A stretch of 64,000 nucleotides of DNA from NCBI GenBank assembly GCA_963832445.1, contig CAWHUM010000007.1, positions 148,133 through 212,132 on the forward strand, given 5' to 3'. This document shows, one piece after another, positions 53,061 through 62,616 of the stretch. The position numbers and the translations under genes are program-made. Origin of the DNA: AWTP1-13 sp963832445 (GTDB taxonomy: Bacteria; Pseudomonadota; Alphaproteobacteria; Rhizobiales; Hyphomicrobiaceae). The notes below the pieces were generated by a model. The model saw only the letters and a program-made list of their open reading frames with translations, made no database searches and was not told where the DNA came from. Within the stretch, counting starts at the first letter, position 1. Each line of letters begins with the position of its first letter.

Positions 53061-54990
53061 GTGCGCCCCGAGGGCGCGAACCATCAGTGAGGGAGGATCT
53101 CACCCGGATAATTGTCGATAGGTCCGGAAGCTGGCAGGCGGCTCGGCCGGGTAACTGGCCGGGTCGGAGCCCTGCGACAAAGGCAGCCTTGGGCTGCTGA
53201 GCGATCCGGCGGGCCGTAACGCGAGTGAAGCCTGAGCAGGCCTCGAAAGTGACAAGGCGGATGCCGACCCTCCTGCCATTTGGGGAAGGCTGCATGAGCG
53301 GGGAAGCAATCGACACGCGCACCCGCTCGATCCGCCGGGGTAGTGGGCACGGCACGTCGGAAAGGTGGTTCGTGGTTATAGGGGGAGACCCGTTGCGGGC
53401 GAGGGTAGCGGCCTCAACGTCACTTCAGGCGGCGGCCACGGCGGGAGTCGGACAGGGTCATAGGAGCGTCGAGGCCGGGTAATGCCGGCGGAGCAAAGGA
53501 CCCTGACTTCTGGTGCGCTTTCGAAGATGGTGAGGTGAAGGTGATTGGCGATGAGCCTCGCAACACCCGAAAAGATCCGGAGCCTTCAGAGGAAGCTCTA
53601 TCGCAAGGCGAAGGCGGAGCCTGCCTTCCGCTTCTACGTGCTCTACGACAAGATCTGCCGCGAGGACATTCTGCGCCACGCCTATGGGCTGGCCCGCGCC
53701 AATGCGGGTGCTCCGGGCGTGGACGGGGTGACCTTCGCACAGATCGAGGAGAAGGGCCTGGAAGCATGGCTGACGGGCTTGCGCGAGGAACTGGTCGCGA
53801 AGACGTATCGGCCCGATCCGGTGCGGCGGGTGATGATCCCGAAGCGCGGTGGCGGAGGCGAGCGCCCGCTCGGCATTCCGACCATCCGTGACAGGATCGT
53901 CCAGACCGCCGCCAAGATCGTGCTGGAGCCGATCTTCGAGGCTGACTTCGAGGACACCGCGTACGGCTATCGCCCCCGACGTGGGGCTGTCGACGCGGTC
54001 AAGGAAGTGCACCGGCATATCGTCCGGGGCTACACCGATGTCGTAGACGCCGACCTGTCGCGCTACTTCGATACGATTCCGCACTCGGACCTCCTCAAGT
54101 CTGTGGCCCGACGTGTTGTGGATCGCAACGTCTTGCGCCTCATCAAGATGTGGCTCAAGGCGCCAATCGAGGAGCGCGACGCAGACGGAACCCGGCGCAT
54201 GAGTGGCGGCAAGGGTAATACGCGCGGCACGCCGCAAGGCGGCGTCGCGAGCCCGTTGCTGGCCAACATCTACATGAACCGGTTCCTGAAGCATTGGCGT
54301 CAGAGCGGCGCCGGAGAAGCGTTCCGGGCCCATGTCGTCGCTTACGCCGACGACTTCGTCATCGTCAGTCGCGGCCGTGCGGCCGAAGCTCTGGCGTGGA
54401 CGAAGGCGGTGATGACGAGGCTCGGGCTCACCATCAACGAGGCCAAGACCTCGCTGAAGGACGCCCGCAAGGAGCGCTTCGACTTCCTGGGCTACTCGTT
54501 CGGGCCCCATCGCTTCAAGATGAATGGCAGATGGTACCTGAGCGCAAGCCCGTCCAAGAAGAGCGTGCAACGGTTCAAGAGGAGCATCGCCAGCGTGCTG
54601 GTGCCTGCAAACGTCGATCCATGGCCGGAAGTCTGCGATCAGCTCAACACCTCAATGCGGGGTTGGTCGAACTACTTCTGCTACGGGACGCGATGGGCCA
54701 CCTTCCGCACTGTCGATCGCTACGTCTACGAACGGGTACGCGACTTCCTCGCGCGTCGACATCGAGTGGCAGGGCGCGGAACCAAGCGGTTCTCGTATGA
54801 GACCGTCTACAGTATGGGTCTGATGCGCCTCGTTGCGAGCCGTTGAATGTCCTGCCGTGGGCCTGCGGTGAAGCCAGTCGGAAAGCCGGATGCCGGAAAC
54901 CGGCACGTCCGGTTTGATGAGCGGGGAGAGGAAACGGAGCGATGGTTCCCAGTCGGAACCCCAAGCCACCGCGCCTCTCCTCGACTCTAC
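53061..54990 (+). mobile_element. Group II (IIC-type) intron, complete
   Basis: The intron begins at GTGCG (53061) and ends near CTCTAC (about 54990), about 1.9 kb. It contains a maturase ORF. Catalytic domain V lies at about 54883-54915, with the AGC triad, GAAA loop and ACGTCC bulge side visible, followed by a domain VI stem (GGGGAGAGG with CCTCTCC). This is the layout of bacterial class C introns. It is inserted in what appears to be noncoding DNA. All parts look intact, so mobility is plausible. Confidence 0.85.
53551..54846 (+). CDS. ltrA: Group II intron reverse transcriptase/maturase
   Basis: The 431-residue protein starts MSLATPEKIRSLQRKLYRKA, with GAAGG upstream; a TTG six bases earlier is less likely. 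RT motifs include RRVMIPKRGGG, RPLGIPTIRDRIVQ, the TPQGGVASPLLANIYM block and the catalytic YADDF. A maturase (X) domain with RGWSNYFCYG lies at the C-terminus. As usual for class IIC, no endonuclease domain follows. It splices and mobilises the surrounding intron. Confidence 0.95.
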   Translation: MSLATPEKIRSLQRKLYRKAKAEPAFRFYVLYDKICREDILRHAYGLARANAGAPGVDGVTFAQIEEKGLEAWLTGLREELVAKTYRPDPVRRVMIPKRGGGGERPLGIPTIRDRIVQTAAKIVLEPIFEADFEDTAYGYRPRRGAVDAVKEVHRHIVRGYTDVVDADLSRYFDTIPHSDLLKSVARRVVDRNVLRLIKMWLKAPIEERDADGTRRMSGGKGNTRGTPQGGVASPLLANIYMNRFLKHWRQSGAGEAFRAHVVAYADDFVIVSRGRAAEALAWTKAVMTRLGLTINEAKTSLKDARKERFDFLGYSFGPHRFKMNGRWYLSASPSKKSVQRFKRSIASVLVPANVDPWPEVCDQLNTSMRGWSNYFCYGTRWATFRTVDRYVYERVRDFLARRHRVAGRGTKRFSYETVYSMGLMRLVASR

Positions 54991-55187
54991 CGACTCGGAA
55001 ATTCGTTGCGGTGCAAAGAGTTCGGCAGTTATTGGGGGTCGAGCTGACGCGCGTTCGGTCCTGCCGGACCGGCAGTGGTTGACCCAAACTCACCGTAGGC
55101 GCAGCGTGCCGATTGCACCGCAGCAAACACCTACCGCCGCATCCGGGAACTGATATCCTGCTCTCGTCAGTCCCCATGAGGCCGTGC

Positions 55188-56175
55188 ATGAGGCGACGCG
55201 AGTTCATCAACCTTCTCGGCGGCGCTGCGGCCGGATGGCCGCTGGTCGCCCACGCCCAGCGGACGGCGCCGCTGCCGACGGTCGGATGGGCAGCGGGAGA
55301 CGCAACTTTAGATGAGATCGCGGGTCCTGATCCCGTCAATCTTCCAGCGCGCGCCTTTCTGCATCGGCTGCGCGATCTGGGCTGGATCGAGGGCCGCACC
55401 GTCAACATCGAGCGGCGGCCGGCCTTCGGCCGGCCGGAACGCGCTCAGGACATTCTTGCTGAATTCATCGCGCGCAGGGTGGACGTGATCTTCGCGGGAG
55501 CGGCGGACTGGCTGGTCAATGCCGCCCGTAACGCGACCCGCACGATCCCGATTGTGGCGATCTTGAACAGAGACCCTGTGAGCTCCGGCCTTGTTGCAAG
55601 CCTGGCACGTCCAGGCGGTAATCTGACCGGGCTGACGACCACGACCGGCCGCGAGCTTTATGACAAGCGGCGCCAGCTCCTCAAGGAGTTGGTGCCAAAG
55701 ATTGGCCGAATTGCCTTCCTTGGAACGCCGCTCGCTTGGGAGGCGTACCGAAGCGGGGCCGATGCTGCCTTCGTGCCACTCGTATTTGCCCCTGTCGACC
55801 GCACCGCGGACTTCGACCAAGCATTCGCGATTGTTCAGCGCGAGCGGGCTGACGCACTGCTCGTCTCGCACGGCCCGGTCTTGTTCATCAGTATTCCGCG
55901 TATTGTGGCTTTCGCTGCCGAGCGCCGACTGCCGGCGGCATATCCCTGGCGAGAAGCGACCGAGGCTGGCGGCTTGATGTCCTATGGCTCGAGCGCAGGG
56001 CATTTCGGCAGGCGGCGGGCATGTGGACCGAATTCTCAAGGGTGCCAAACCGGCCGAGCTGCCGATCGAGCAGCCGGCCAAGTTCGAGCTGGTCATCAAC
56101 ATGAAGACTGCGAAGGCGCTCGGTCTCGAAGTCCCTGCCACCTTGCTCGCGCGCGCCGAGGAGGTGATTGAATGA
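55188..56175 (+). pseudogene. PF04392-type ABC substrate-binding protein, frameshifted
   Basis: The first frame begins with a Tat signal (MRRREFINLLGGAAAGWPLV) and encodes most of a binding protein (GRTVNIERR, DVIFAGAADWLVNAARNATR, RPGGNLTGLT, LMSYGSS). Near 56000 the frame breaks. The expected end (HVDRILKGAKPAELPIEQPA, then LGLEVPATLLARAEEVIE) lies in another frame to 56175. These proteins are very numerous in Bradyrhizobium-like genomes. No permease or ATPase is nearby. Confidence 0.85.
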
Positions 56176-56398
56176 CTATCGGGCGGCGGGACTTTATTCT
56201 GCTGCTTAGAGCAACGACGGCTATTCCAATTGCGGTCTCCGCGCAGCAGGAATCGAAGAAGACGCGCCAAATTACCGTCCTGACGGCTTCCTCAAGTGAC
56301 GATCCGCTGGCAAAAAGCCAGATCGCAGCTCTTGAGGACGGGCTCGAGGCGTTCGGTCTACGCAATGGTCGCGATATCGAGTTGGTGTTAGGCGATCG
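56172..56398 (+). pseudogene. N-terminal fragment of a second PF04392-type binding protein
   Basis: An ATG overlapping the previous stop (ATGA) opens a second Tat-like signal (IGRRDFILLLRATTAIPIAV). The start of the binding domain (ITVLTASSSDDPLAKSQIAA, then FGLRNGRDIELVLGD) follows. After residue 75 the sequence joins that of a serine recombinase in the opposite strand. The rest of the gene is missing. Confidence 0.75.
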
Positions 56399-56637
56399 AT
56401 TGCCCAGGCCATGACGACATCGAACTTGCGCCGGCTGGCATCCTTGAGCATCGCATCGAGACCTGGCCGCTTGTCCCGGCCCTTGGCGCCGCTGATGCCG
56501 GCGTCCGAGTAGACATGGATGACGGTCCATCCCCGCCTCTCGGCGATCTGGCGAAGCTCCCGGACCTGGTTGTCGACGGACTGGTGATCGGTGGAGACGC
56601 GGACGTAGAGCGCTGCGCGCCGAGTTGCCTTGGTCAT
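56399..56637 (-). pseudogene. Serine recombinase (resolvase) N-terminal fragment
   Basis: The reverse strand gives MTKATRRAALYVRVSTDHQS, with the catalytic serine in RVSTDHQ, and the continuing NQVRELRQIAERRGW...SDAGISGAKGRDKRP...VVMAWAIDRL. After AIDRL the family sequence stops and the antisense of the binding-protein fragment begins. Only about 80 residues of the catalytic domain remain. Confidence 0.82.
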
Positions 56638-56964
56638 TGGATGCCCCTCGATTTGTCCATCGAAGCTACCGGCGTGCAGGCATTTCCAGCGTGGCTGGAC
56701 CCCTTACCTTCACAATGGCGGTCGTCTCAGCGCATCCCTGCGCGCAGATATTAACCTTCAGTGCAACTTTGGGTGCCAAGGAAGTCGTGCGTCAGGGTTA
56801 TCACGGATTTGTGCCAATCAGCCAGCGATGGAGACTTCTTAGCGCTTCCTCTTCGGCGTGGTTGGAGCGAATTCGGGAGGAGTCCGTAAGTACTGATACT
56901 GCGCCCATAGCTGCGGTGCGGCCGTTTCCCGTTCTCCACCGCGACTACCAAGCGGTCCCCGCAG
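56638..56964. other. Intergenic region before the amidase
   Basis: About 330 nt with no family-like frame. It should hold the resolvase start region and the amidase promoter. Confidence 0.4.
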
Positions 56965-58584
56965 ATGAAGGCCGAGGATTACCACAAGCACGACGCCCTA
57001 GGTCTCGCCGACCTCATACGTCGCGGAGAGGTCCGCGCAAGCGAGGTCTGCGAAGCTGCCATCACCCGCATCGAGGCGTTGAATCCGGTTCTCAATGCCG
57101 TTATCGCGCGGCGCTTCGACCAAGCGCGAGCCGAGTCGCGCAAGATCGCGCCGGGACAAGATCAGCCGTTTGCTGGCGTCCCCTTCTTGCTGAAGGGCCT
57201 GGTGCAATGCCACCCTGACTTGCCGTCGGCGGAAGGCAGCCGATTTCTGGTGAAGCATCGGCCGGGTGTGACATCCGAGCTGGCATCGCGCATGGAGGCC
57301 GCGGGTGTCATTGTGCTCGGAAAAACCAATGCGCCGGAGTTCGGGCTCTTGGCAACGACTGAGCCTGAACTGTTCGGCCTCAGTCGTAACCCCTGGGACC
57401 TCGAACGCACCACCGGGGGCAGCTCCGGCGGTTCAGCGGCCGCAGTCGCAGCTGGCATGGTGCCCATCGCCCACGGCGGAGATGGTGGGGGCTCGATCCG
57501 CATTCCCGCTAGCTGTTGCGGCGTGTTTGGCCTCAAACCAAGCCGTGGCCGCAACCCTCCAGGCCCGCCGCCCTATCACGGCTTTTGCAGCTTGCTCATG
57601 GTGGAGCACGTCCTCTCCCGATCCGTGCGCGACAGCGCAGCCATGCTCGACGTCACGAGCGGTGCTCAGCCCGCGACACTGTTCGAGTTGCCGGCAGCTG
57701 GAGCCATCTCTTTTCTGTCTGCCCTGGGTCGGCCATACAAGAGGCTTCGATGTGCGATCCTAGAGGCTCCGCTCTTCAACCAGGTTGTCGATCCGGAATG
57801 CCGGAACGGCGTGCAGGAGGCCGCCCGACTGCTCGCCGGCCTCGGCCATGTCGTCGAGCCGGTGATTTATCTGCCAATCGACACCCAAGCGCTGGGCGAT
57901 GCGTTCCTGGTTCTGTTCCTGACGGAATGCGCGCACGTCATTGAAGCGTTCGGTGAGAAGTTGGGGCGCCGGCTTCGAACTTGTGAATTGGAGCCCCTGA
58001 CGTGGGTCCTGAACGTCATTGGCCGCGAAATCAATGCTGCTGAACTCGCGGCCGCCCTCTCGCACGTGCAGGACGCTCAATGGGCGATGGCGCGCTTTCA
58101 TGAAGCCCACGACATCTTGGTATCGCCGGTCGTCGCCGCACCTCCGCCGCCCCTCGGGAGCGAGGGGCTGAGCATCGTCGAGAAGGCACTAATACGGGTA
58201 TTCCATCGCGTCCTGTCGCCGCCGGCGACTAGGATGATCAGACGTCGTATACGCCGGGAAGCCTTTGCATGGGCGGGTTACACGCAGCTCGCCAACTTGA
58301 CGGGAGCGCCCTCCATGTCCGTGCCCCTGCACTGGACACGGGATGGCTTGCCGGTTGGCATTCAAATGAGCGCGAGCCTCGGGAGCGAGGCGCTGCTGCT
58401 TAGGCTGGCGGCCGAGTTGGAAGAAGCGGTGCCGTGGTCGCATCGACGCCCGCCCACATCCATCACGTCAACGAATGAGCCGTCAACTCGAGAGGGTCAC
58501 TCGCCACCAAGCAAGTTGGCCTCGCGTATTCGGAACTCGGCGCGTGCTCGAGCGACAGCTTCGCGATTGCGGTCGGTCGAGTAG
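56965..58584 (+). CDS. Amidase-signature enzyme with an overlapping C-terminal extension
   Basis: The 539-residue enzyme has the amidase-signature triad: Lys77 (FLLKGLV), cis-Ser in GGSSGGS (153-154) and nucleophile Ser177 (GDGGGSIRIP). It hydrolyses an amide or aryl-amide with Ser-cisSer-Lys chemistry; the substrate is unknown. The family-like sequence ends near LPVGIQMSASLGSEALLLRL. The last 40 or so residues are Arg/Ser-rich, and 88 bp overlap the convergent carbamoyltransferase gene, suggesting that the native stop was lost. ATG start chosen; a good ribosome-binding site is not evident. Confidence 0.88.
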   Translation: MKAEDYHKHDALGLADLIRRGEVRASEVCEAAITRIEALNPVLNAVIARRFDQARAESRKIAPGQDQPFAGVPFLLKGLVQCHPDLPSAEGSRFLVKHRPGVTSELASRMEAAGVIVLGKTNAPEFGLLATTEPELFGLSRNPWDLERTTGGSSGGSAAAVAAGMVPIAHGGDGGGSIRIPASCCGVFGLKPSRGRNPPGPPPYHGFCSLLMVEHVLSRSVRDSAAMLDVTSGAQPATLFELPAAGAISFLSALGRPYKRLRCAILEAPLFNQVVDPECRNGVQEAARLLAGLGHVVEPVIYLPIDTQALGDAFLVLFLTECAHVIEAFGEKLGRRLRTCELEPLTWVLNVIGREINAAELAAALSHVQDAQWAMARFHEAHDILVSPVVAAPPPPLGSEGLSIVEKALIRVFHRVLSPPATRMIRRRIRREAFAWAGYTQLANLTGAPSMSVPLHWTRDGLPVGIQMSASLGSEALLLRLAAELEEAVPWSHRRPPTSITSTNEPSTREGHSPPSKLASRIRNSARARATASRLRSVE

Positions 58585-60266
58585 TAATCTCCCAGAACAA
58601 GTATGTCCATTTCAGTCCGAAGATAACAGGAGATGGCTTCCTCGGGCCGGGCCACGATCGGCTCGTGCTTGTTGAAGCTCGTGTTGAGCAGAACCGGCAC
58701 GCCGGTCAGCTTGCAGAACGCCACGATCAGCCCATGGAATTGCGGGTTTGTGTTGCGGTCGACCGTTTGGACGCGGGCAGTGCCATCAATGTGAACCACG
58801 GCAGGTATCTCATGCGTCTTTGTGGGTCTGACGCGGGGGGCGTGGGTCATAAACGGGTCAGGCTCGCTGATTTCAAAGTATTCGCCCGCACGCTCCTCAA
58901 GTACGGCTGGAGCAAACGGGCGAAACGGTTCACGGACCTTGACGCGCTTGTTGATAATGTCCTTGATTTCCAGCCGGAGAGGCGAAGCGAGAATGGAGCG
59001 GTTGCCCAGCGCGCGCGGGCCGATCTCGAACCGGCCTTGGAACCACCCAACGATTTTGCTGTCGGCGAGATCGCGGGCCACGCGTGGCAAAAGCTCATGC
59101 TCGCTCATCCGCTCATAGCGAAGACCTGCGTCTTCGAGCGCTCGCCTGATCTGGTCGTCGCTGAACTGCGTGCCGATGAAGGCATGCGTCATGCGGAAGT
59201 GGCGATCGTGCCCGAGGGTCTGGTGGTAGTGCCAGAGGGCGCTGCCGAGTGGAGCACCGGTGTCGGAGGCGCAAGGCGGTACCCAGACGTGTTCGAAGTC
59301 GGTGTCCTCGAGCAGGCGCGTATTGGCAACGCAGTTGAGTGCTACACCGCCGCTCAGGCACAAGTTGCGCGACGGGTAGGACTGGACCAGGCCGCGAGCA
59401 ACGTGGACCACCACCTCTTCCGCCACCTTCTGCAGCGCGCGCGCAACGTCGCGGTGGCGATCGGCGATGGGCTCGTCGCGTTTGCGCGGCGGCCCGAACA
59501 GATTGATGAATTTCGGCTTGAAGGGCCGCAGCATGCCGTGTGTGTCGTGGGAGAAATACGCCTTGTTGATCGCGAAGCGGCCCCCCTCCAGCAGGTGCAC
59601 GATGTCGCGCATCTTCTTGACCAGCGTGTCTTCGCCGCACGCGGCAAGCGCCATAACGGTCCCTTCTTCGAAGGGCTGGAACCCCAGGTGCAGCGTTACT
59701 AGTGTATAGACCATGCCGAGGCTGTCGAAGAATTCGCCATGCCACTTGCGTTCGAGCCGGTTCCCGACGCCGACAAAGGCGCTTGTGGCCGAATCATCGC
59801 CATACCCGTCCATGACCAGGACCGTCGCGTCCTCGAAAGGCGATACAAAGTAGATCGAGGCATGCGACTCGTGGTGTCCAACACCTATGACCTCGGCCCG
59901 CCAACGGCCGCCGAAATGTCGCCAGAGATCCTTGCGGAGGTAAAAATTCAGGAGCACGATTCCGCTATCCTGCGTCGGGTGAGCGCTCGGCTTGAGCAGG
60001 TTGAGGCTGGACGGAAAATTTCTCAATACCGCCGAGAAAAAGCTGCGTCGCAGCCGCCGAATGTCCCACGGTGTTGTGATGACATCGATGTCCTGCAGCG
60101 AGCAATTGGCGGCGTCGAAGACCGCTTTCAGCGACTGAATAGGGAACCGAAGCGTGTGCTTCTCCCGATTGAGACGCTCCTCTTCGACAACCAGGCGGGG
60201 TACGCCGTCCTCCACTAGCGCGACGCCTGTGTCGTGGGTTTCACCGACAATTCCTAAAATTCTCAC
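58497..60266 (-). CDS. O-carbamoyltransferase of the NodU/CmcH/TobZ family
   Basis: The 589-residue reading starts at a GTG giving VRILGIVGETHDTGVALVED. The N-terminal Kae1-like domain has the metal-binding HHESH (131-135) and VMDGYGDDS. The segment NLCLSGGVALNCVANTRLL follows, then the C-terminal domain (EIGPRALGNRSILASP, PFRPFAPAVL, VLLNTSFNKHEPIVARPEEA). These enzymes transfer a carbamoyl group from carbamoyl phosphate, via carbamoyl-AMP, to hydroxyl groups of antibiotics or Nod factors. Upstream sequence in the same frame is not family-like. A second, broken copy lies 2.3 kb away. Confidence 0.92.
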   Translation of the reverse strand: MRILGIVGETHDTGVALVEDGVPRLVVEEERLNREKHTLRFPIQSLKAVFDAANCSLQDIDVITTPWDIRRLRRSFFSAVLRNFPSSLNLLKPSAHPTQDSGIVLLNFYLRKDLWRHFGGRWRAEVIGVGHHESHASIYFVSPFEDATVLVMDGYGDDSATSAFVGVGNRLERKWHGEFFDSLGMVYTLVTLHLGFQPFEEGTVMALAACGEDTLVKKMRDIVHLLEGGRFAINKAYFSHDTHGMLRPFKPKFINLFGPPRKRDEPIADRHRDVARALQKVAEEVVVHVARGLVQSYPSRNLCLSGGVALNCVANTRLLEDTDFEHVWVPPCASDTGAPLGSALWHYHQTLGHDRHFRMTHAFIGTQFSDDQIRRALEDAGLRYERMSEHELLPRVARDLADSKIVGWFQGRFEIGPRALGNRSILASPLRLEIKDIINKRVKVREPFRPFAPAVLEERAGEYFEISEPDPFMTHAPRVRPTKTHEIPAVVHIDGTARVQTVDRNTNPQFHGLIVAFCKLTGVPVLLNTSFNKHEPIVARPEEAISCYLRTEMDILVLGDYYSTDRNREAVARARAEFRIREANLLGGE

Positions 60267-60474
60267 GCTCGATTTCCACTCTCGCAGAGTGCCAGCGTCA
60301 AGTTCAGCAAGGAGAGGAGAGCTGGGCGATCCGATTGCGCTCCCTTCAGTCGTGCGCTTGCCGAGTGCGTTTGCCGGCCCTCGATTGCAGATTCGCTGCA
60401 GGTAGGAAATCGTTGTGCCAACGCACGAAATCAATGTCGATTGCGCGTTGCGCGACCGGCGAGCGCTTATTCGC

Positions 60475-61398
60475 CTAGCGCCGGGCGCTCGCGACCCCGG
60501 GCCTGGCGAGAAGTTCATTCTGCAACCATTCCACGAATCTCGCGGCCCGCTGAGCCACAATGTCCCGCTGCTGATCGAGCGTGACCATGTGATAGCTATT
60601 GTCGAGCACCAGCGTTTCGACCAAACCACCAAGATGCGTTTGCAAGTAGTGGGCATTCTCGAAGCTGGCCAAATCGTCCTCGCGCGGGTGGACGATGAGC
60701 GTGGGCTGACGAACCTTGCCGAGGTCGCGCTTAACCACCGCCACCAAAGCATTGAAGTTGGCGAACGAGCGCATGGGTGTGCTGAACACGCCCGCCAGGT
60801 TAGCATCCCCACTCTGCATGGCCGAGAGGACGAGGGCACGCACCCGCTCGTCCTTCAAACCGTAAGGCTCGTGCTCGGCCAGCTCGAACTCAAACCTGAT
60901 CGGCAGCGGCCGGATATAGTTGAGCACCCGCGAGTACCAGGGCATCGACCAGCCATCGAGCTTGAGCGTCGGTGCAAACAGGAGGAGACCGTGCACCTCG
61001 TCGGGCCGCTTCTGCGCTAAGTGGGTAGCGAGGATGCCGCCCATCGACAAACCACCGCCAACGACGATGTCGCAACGGTCCTTCAACCGGTCGTGGGCCG
61101 CCTCGACGCTGGCGTACCATTGCTGCCAAGTCGAGCGGCGAAGCTCTTCTGGCGTTGCGCAGTGGCCCGCAAGCTGGCAGCAAGAGACGGTGTGTCCGGC
61201 GCGGGCGAGGCTATGGGCGACAAATCTGAGCTCCGTAGGCGTTCCGCCGAGGCCATGCACCAAGAGGACGCCGAGCCGTCCGCCGCCGACGAACCGGCTG
61301 CGATCCAGCGCCTGCGCGTTCGGCCCTTTCACTTCTTGTTCCGTCAAGTCTCTATGCACGCCGGTCAATCCGACAGCCTTCCTAAGCTGCGACCTCAC
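60475..61398 (-). CDS. Alpha/beta hydrolase, carboxylesterase type
   Basis: The 307-residue protein has the oxyanion motif GVLLVHGLGGTPTELRF and the nucleophile elbow GLSMGG. The acid is in LIVHPREDDLASFENA and the His in NSYHMVTLDQQRD, like thermostable monoacyl esterases (Est30 type). Its GTG start overlaps the aminotransferase-remnant stop (GTGA), so the genes were translationally coupled. It may release or trim an ester in the metabolite pathway suggested by its neighbours. Confidence 0.87.
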   Translation of the reverse strand: MRSQLRKAVGLTGVHRDLTEQEVKGPNAQALDRSRFVGGGRLGVLLVHGLGGTPTELRFVAHSLARAGHTVSCCQLAGHCATPEELRRSTWQQWYASVEAAHDRLKDRCDIVVGGGLSMGGILATHLAQKRPDEVHGLLLFAPTLKLDGWSMPWYSRVLNYIRPLPIRFEFELAEHEPYGLKDERVRALVLSAMQSGDANLAGVFSTPMRSFANFNALVAVVKRDLGKVRQPTLIVHPREDDLASFENAHYLQTHLGGLVETLVLDNSYHMVTLDQQRDIVAQRAARFVEWLQNELLARPGVASARR

Positions 61399-61856
61399 TC
61401 TTTGCTAACGCGAAGGAGGATGTGGTCGAGAAGTTCCAGGCTCAGGTCCATCTCCTCCCGGGTGATATGCAAGCTCGGCGCCAGCGTGATCACGTTCTTG
61501 TAGTAACCGCCGACATCGAGCACGAGGCCGTACCTCTTGCCGCCGACCTCGATGTCGCCTTTCAGTCCCTCGTCCACCATGCGGTCGACGATCGCCTTCG
61601 ACGGCGTGAAGCCGTCGTGCGGCTCGCAGATCTCTATGCGCAGGGCCATGCCGAGCCCGTCCACATCGCCGACGATTCTGTAGCGTCGCTTGAGTTCCTC
61701 GAGGCCCTGAAGGAGATAGGCACCCTTCTCCATCACCATGGCCTCGTAGTCGGTTTCGCCCACCATCTTCATGGCGCGTTGGATCTGGACCAGCATCAAG
61801 CCGCGTGATTGGCTGCTGGAATGATAATCAGTCGATGGCGTCGGCGACTTGCCCAA
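61395..61856 (-). pseudogene. Class III aminotransferase, C-terminal remnant
   Basis: Only the last 140 or so residues remain: LQGLEELKRRYRIVGDVDGL then GMALRIEI, and DVGGYYKNVITLAPSLHITR then EEMDLSLELL. This resembles the small domain of diaminobutyrate/acetylornithine-type aminotransferases. The PLP-lysine domain is absent upstream, where a short different ORF begins four bases away. The frame opens at a TTG and is unlikely to be functional. Confidence 0.75.
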
Positions 61857-61859
61857 GGG

Positions 61860-62168
61860 CTACTTCTTCAAACAGACTTGACCTCGCCCACTGCCTGACG
61901 TGCCGGCACGTCCGGCGATTGCCGATACCGTACGATCAACCGGGATATGAGCACCCGGGGCTATGAACTCCGCCACGCGTCTTTTCCGCACCTCGCGCAA
62001 CGCCACCAATGTCTCCCGCATCCGCTTGACCAGCGCTTCCGCGCCTTTCCGGTCCCGGCAGTTTCGCGTCAGCATATTCACATGAATTTCGTATTGCCCC
62101 AGGCGCATGTCCATGCGCTCGATGAGCCTTCCTAGCTCGATGAGCGGCATCTCATCCCACTCACTCAT
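61860..62168 (-). CDS. Hypothetical protein, 102 residues
   Basis: The ORF starts MSEWDEMPLIELGRLIERMD with a helical, charged body (KGAEALVKRMRETLVALREV) and a Gly/Arg-rich end. It lies directly upstream of the aminotransferase remnant. It is not recognised. The ATG has a weak ribosome-binding site. Confidence 0.45.
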   Translation of the reverse strand: MSEWDEMPLIELGRLIERMDMRLGQYEIHVNMLTRNCRDRKGAEALVKRMRETLVALREVRKRRVAEFIAPGAHIPVDRTVSAIAGRAGTSGSGRGQVCLKK

Positions 62169-62616
62169 GGCGCAATTCCTCAAGTACTTGTACTCAAGGC
62201 GTTCCGAACCGAATTTACCCAATAAAGTCACAAAGTTCTAGCTGTCACTTCGTACGAAATGGGACCAAGTTTGCCGGCGTGCGGTCATGCAGTGAGCGTA
62301 TCACCTGGAGGCTCTCGGTTACCCAGACATGAGCGGCGCTGCGAAAAGGCGGGGCAAGTCGCGAAATCAACGGTGTCACCACTGGCCCTAGTACGGCCGG
62401 CGGCTGGGTGGGACTTTTCCAGAACGCGTGCCTTATGCGAACAGGCCTACCGGCCTTCATCAATGCCCCAGGCGCGCCTCGCCACCCCTACGTCTGGCAG
62501 CCAGGCGAACCGGCAACGTTGAGTTGTGATCCCTAGCCAGTCGAGCGACAAGTAGCGGTGCAACCGCGTCCCCAGAGGGCGCCATCGGCTTCCGGGGCGC
62601 CAAAGCCACACCGGGG
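62169..62616. other. About 450 nt without a recognisable gene
   Basis: Open frames here are short and lack start signals or family patterns. The region separates the aminotransferase remnant from the second carbamoyltransferase. Confidence 0.4.
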
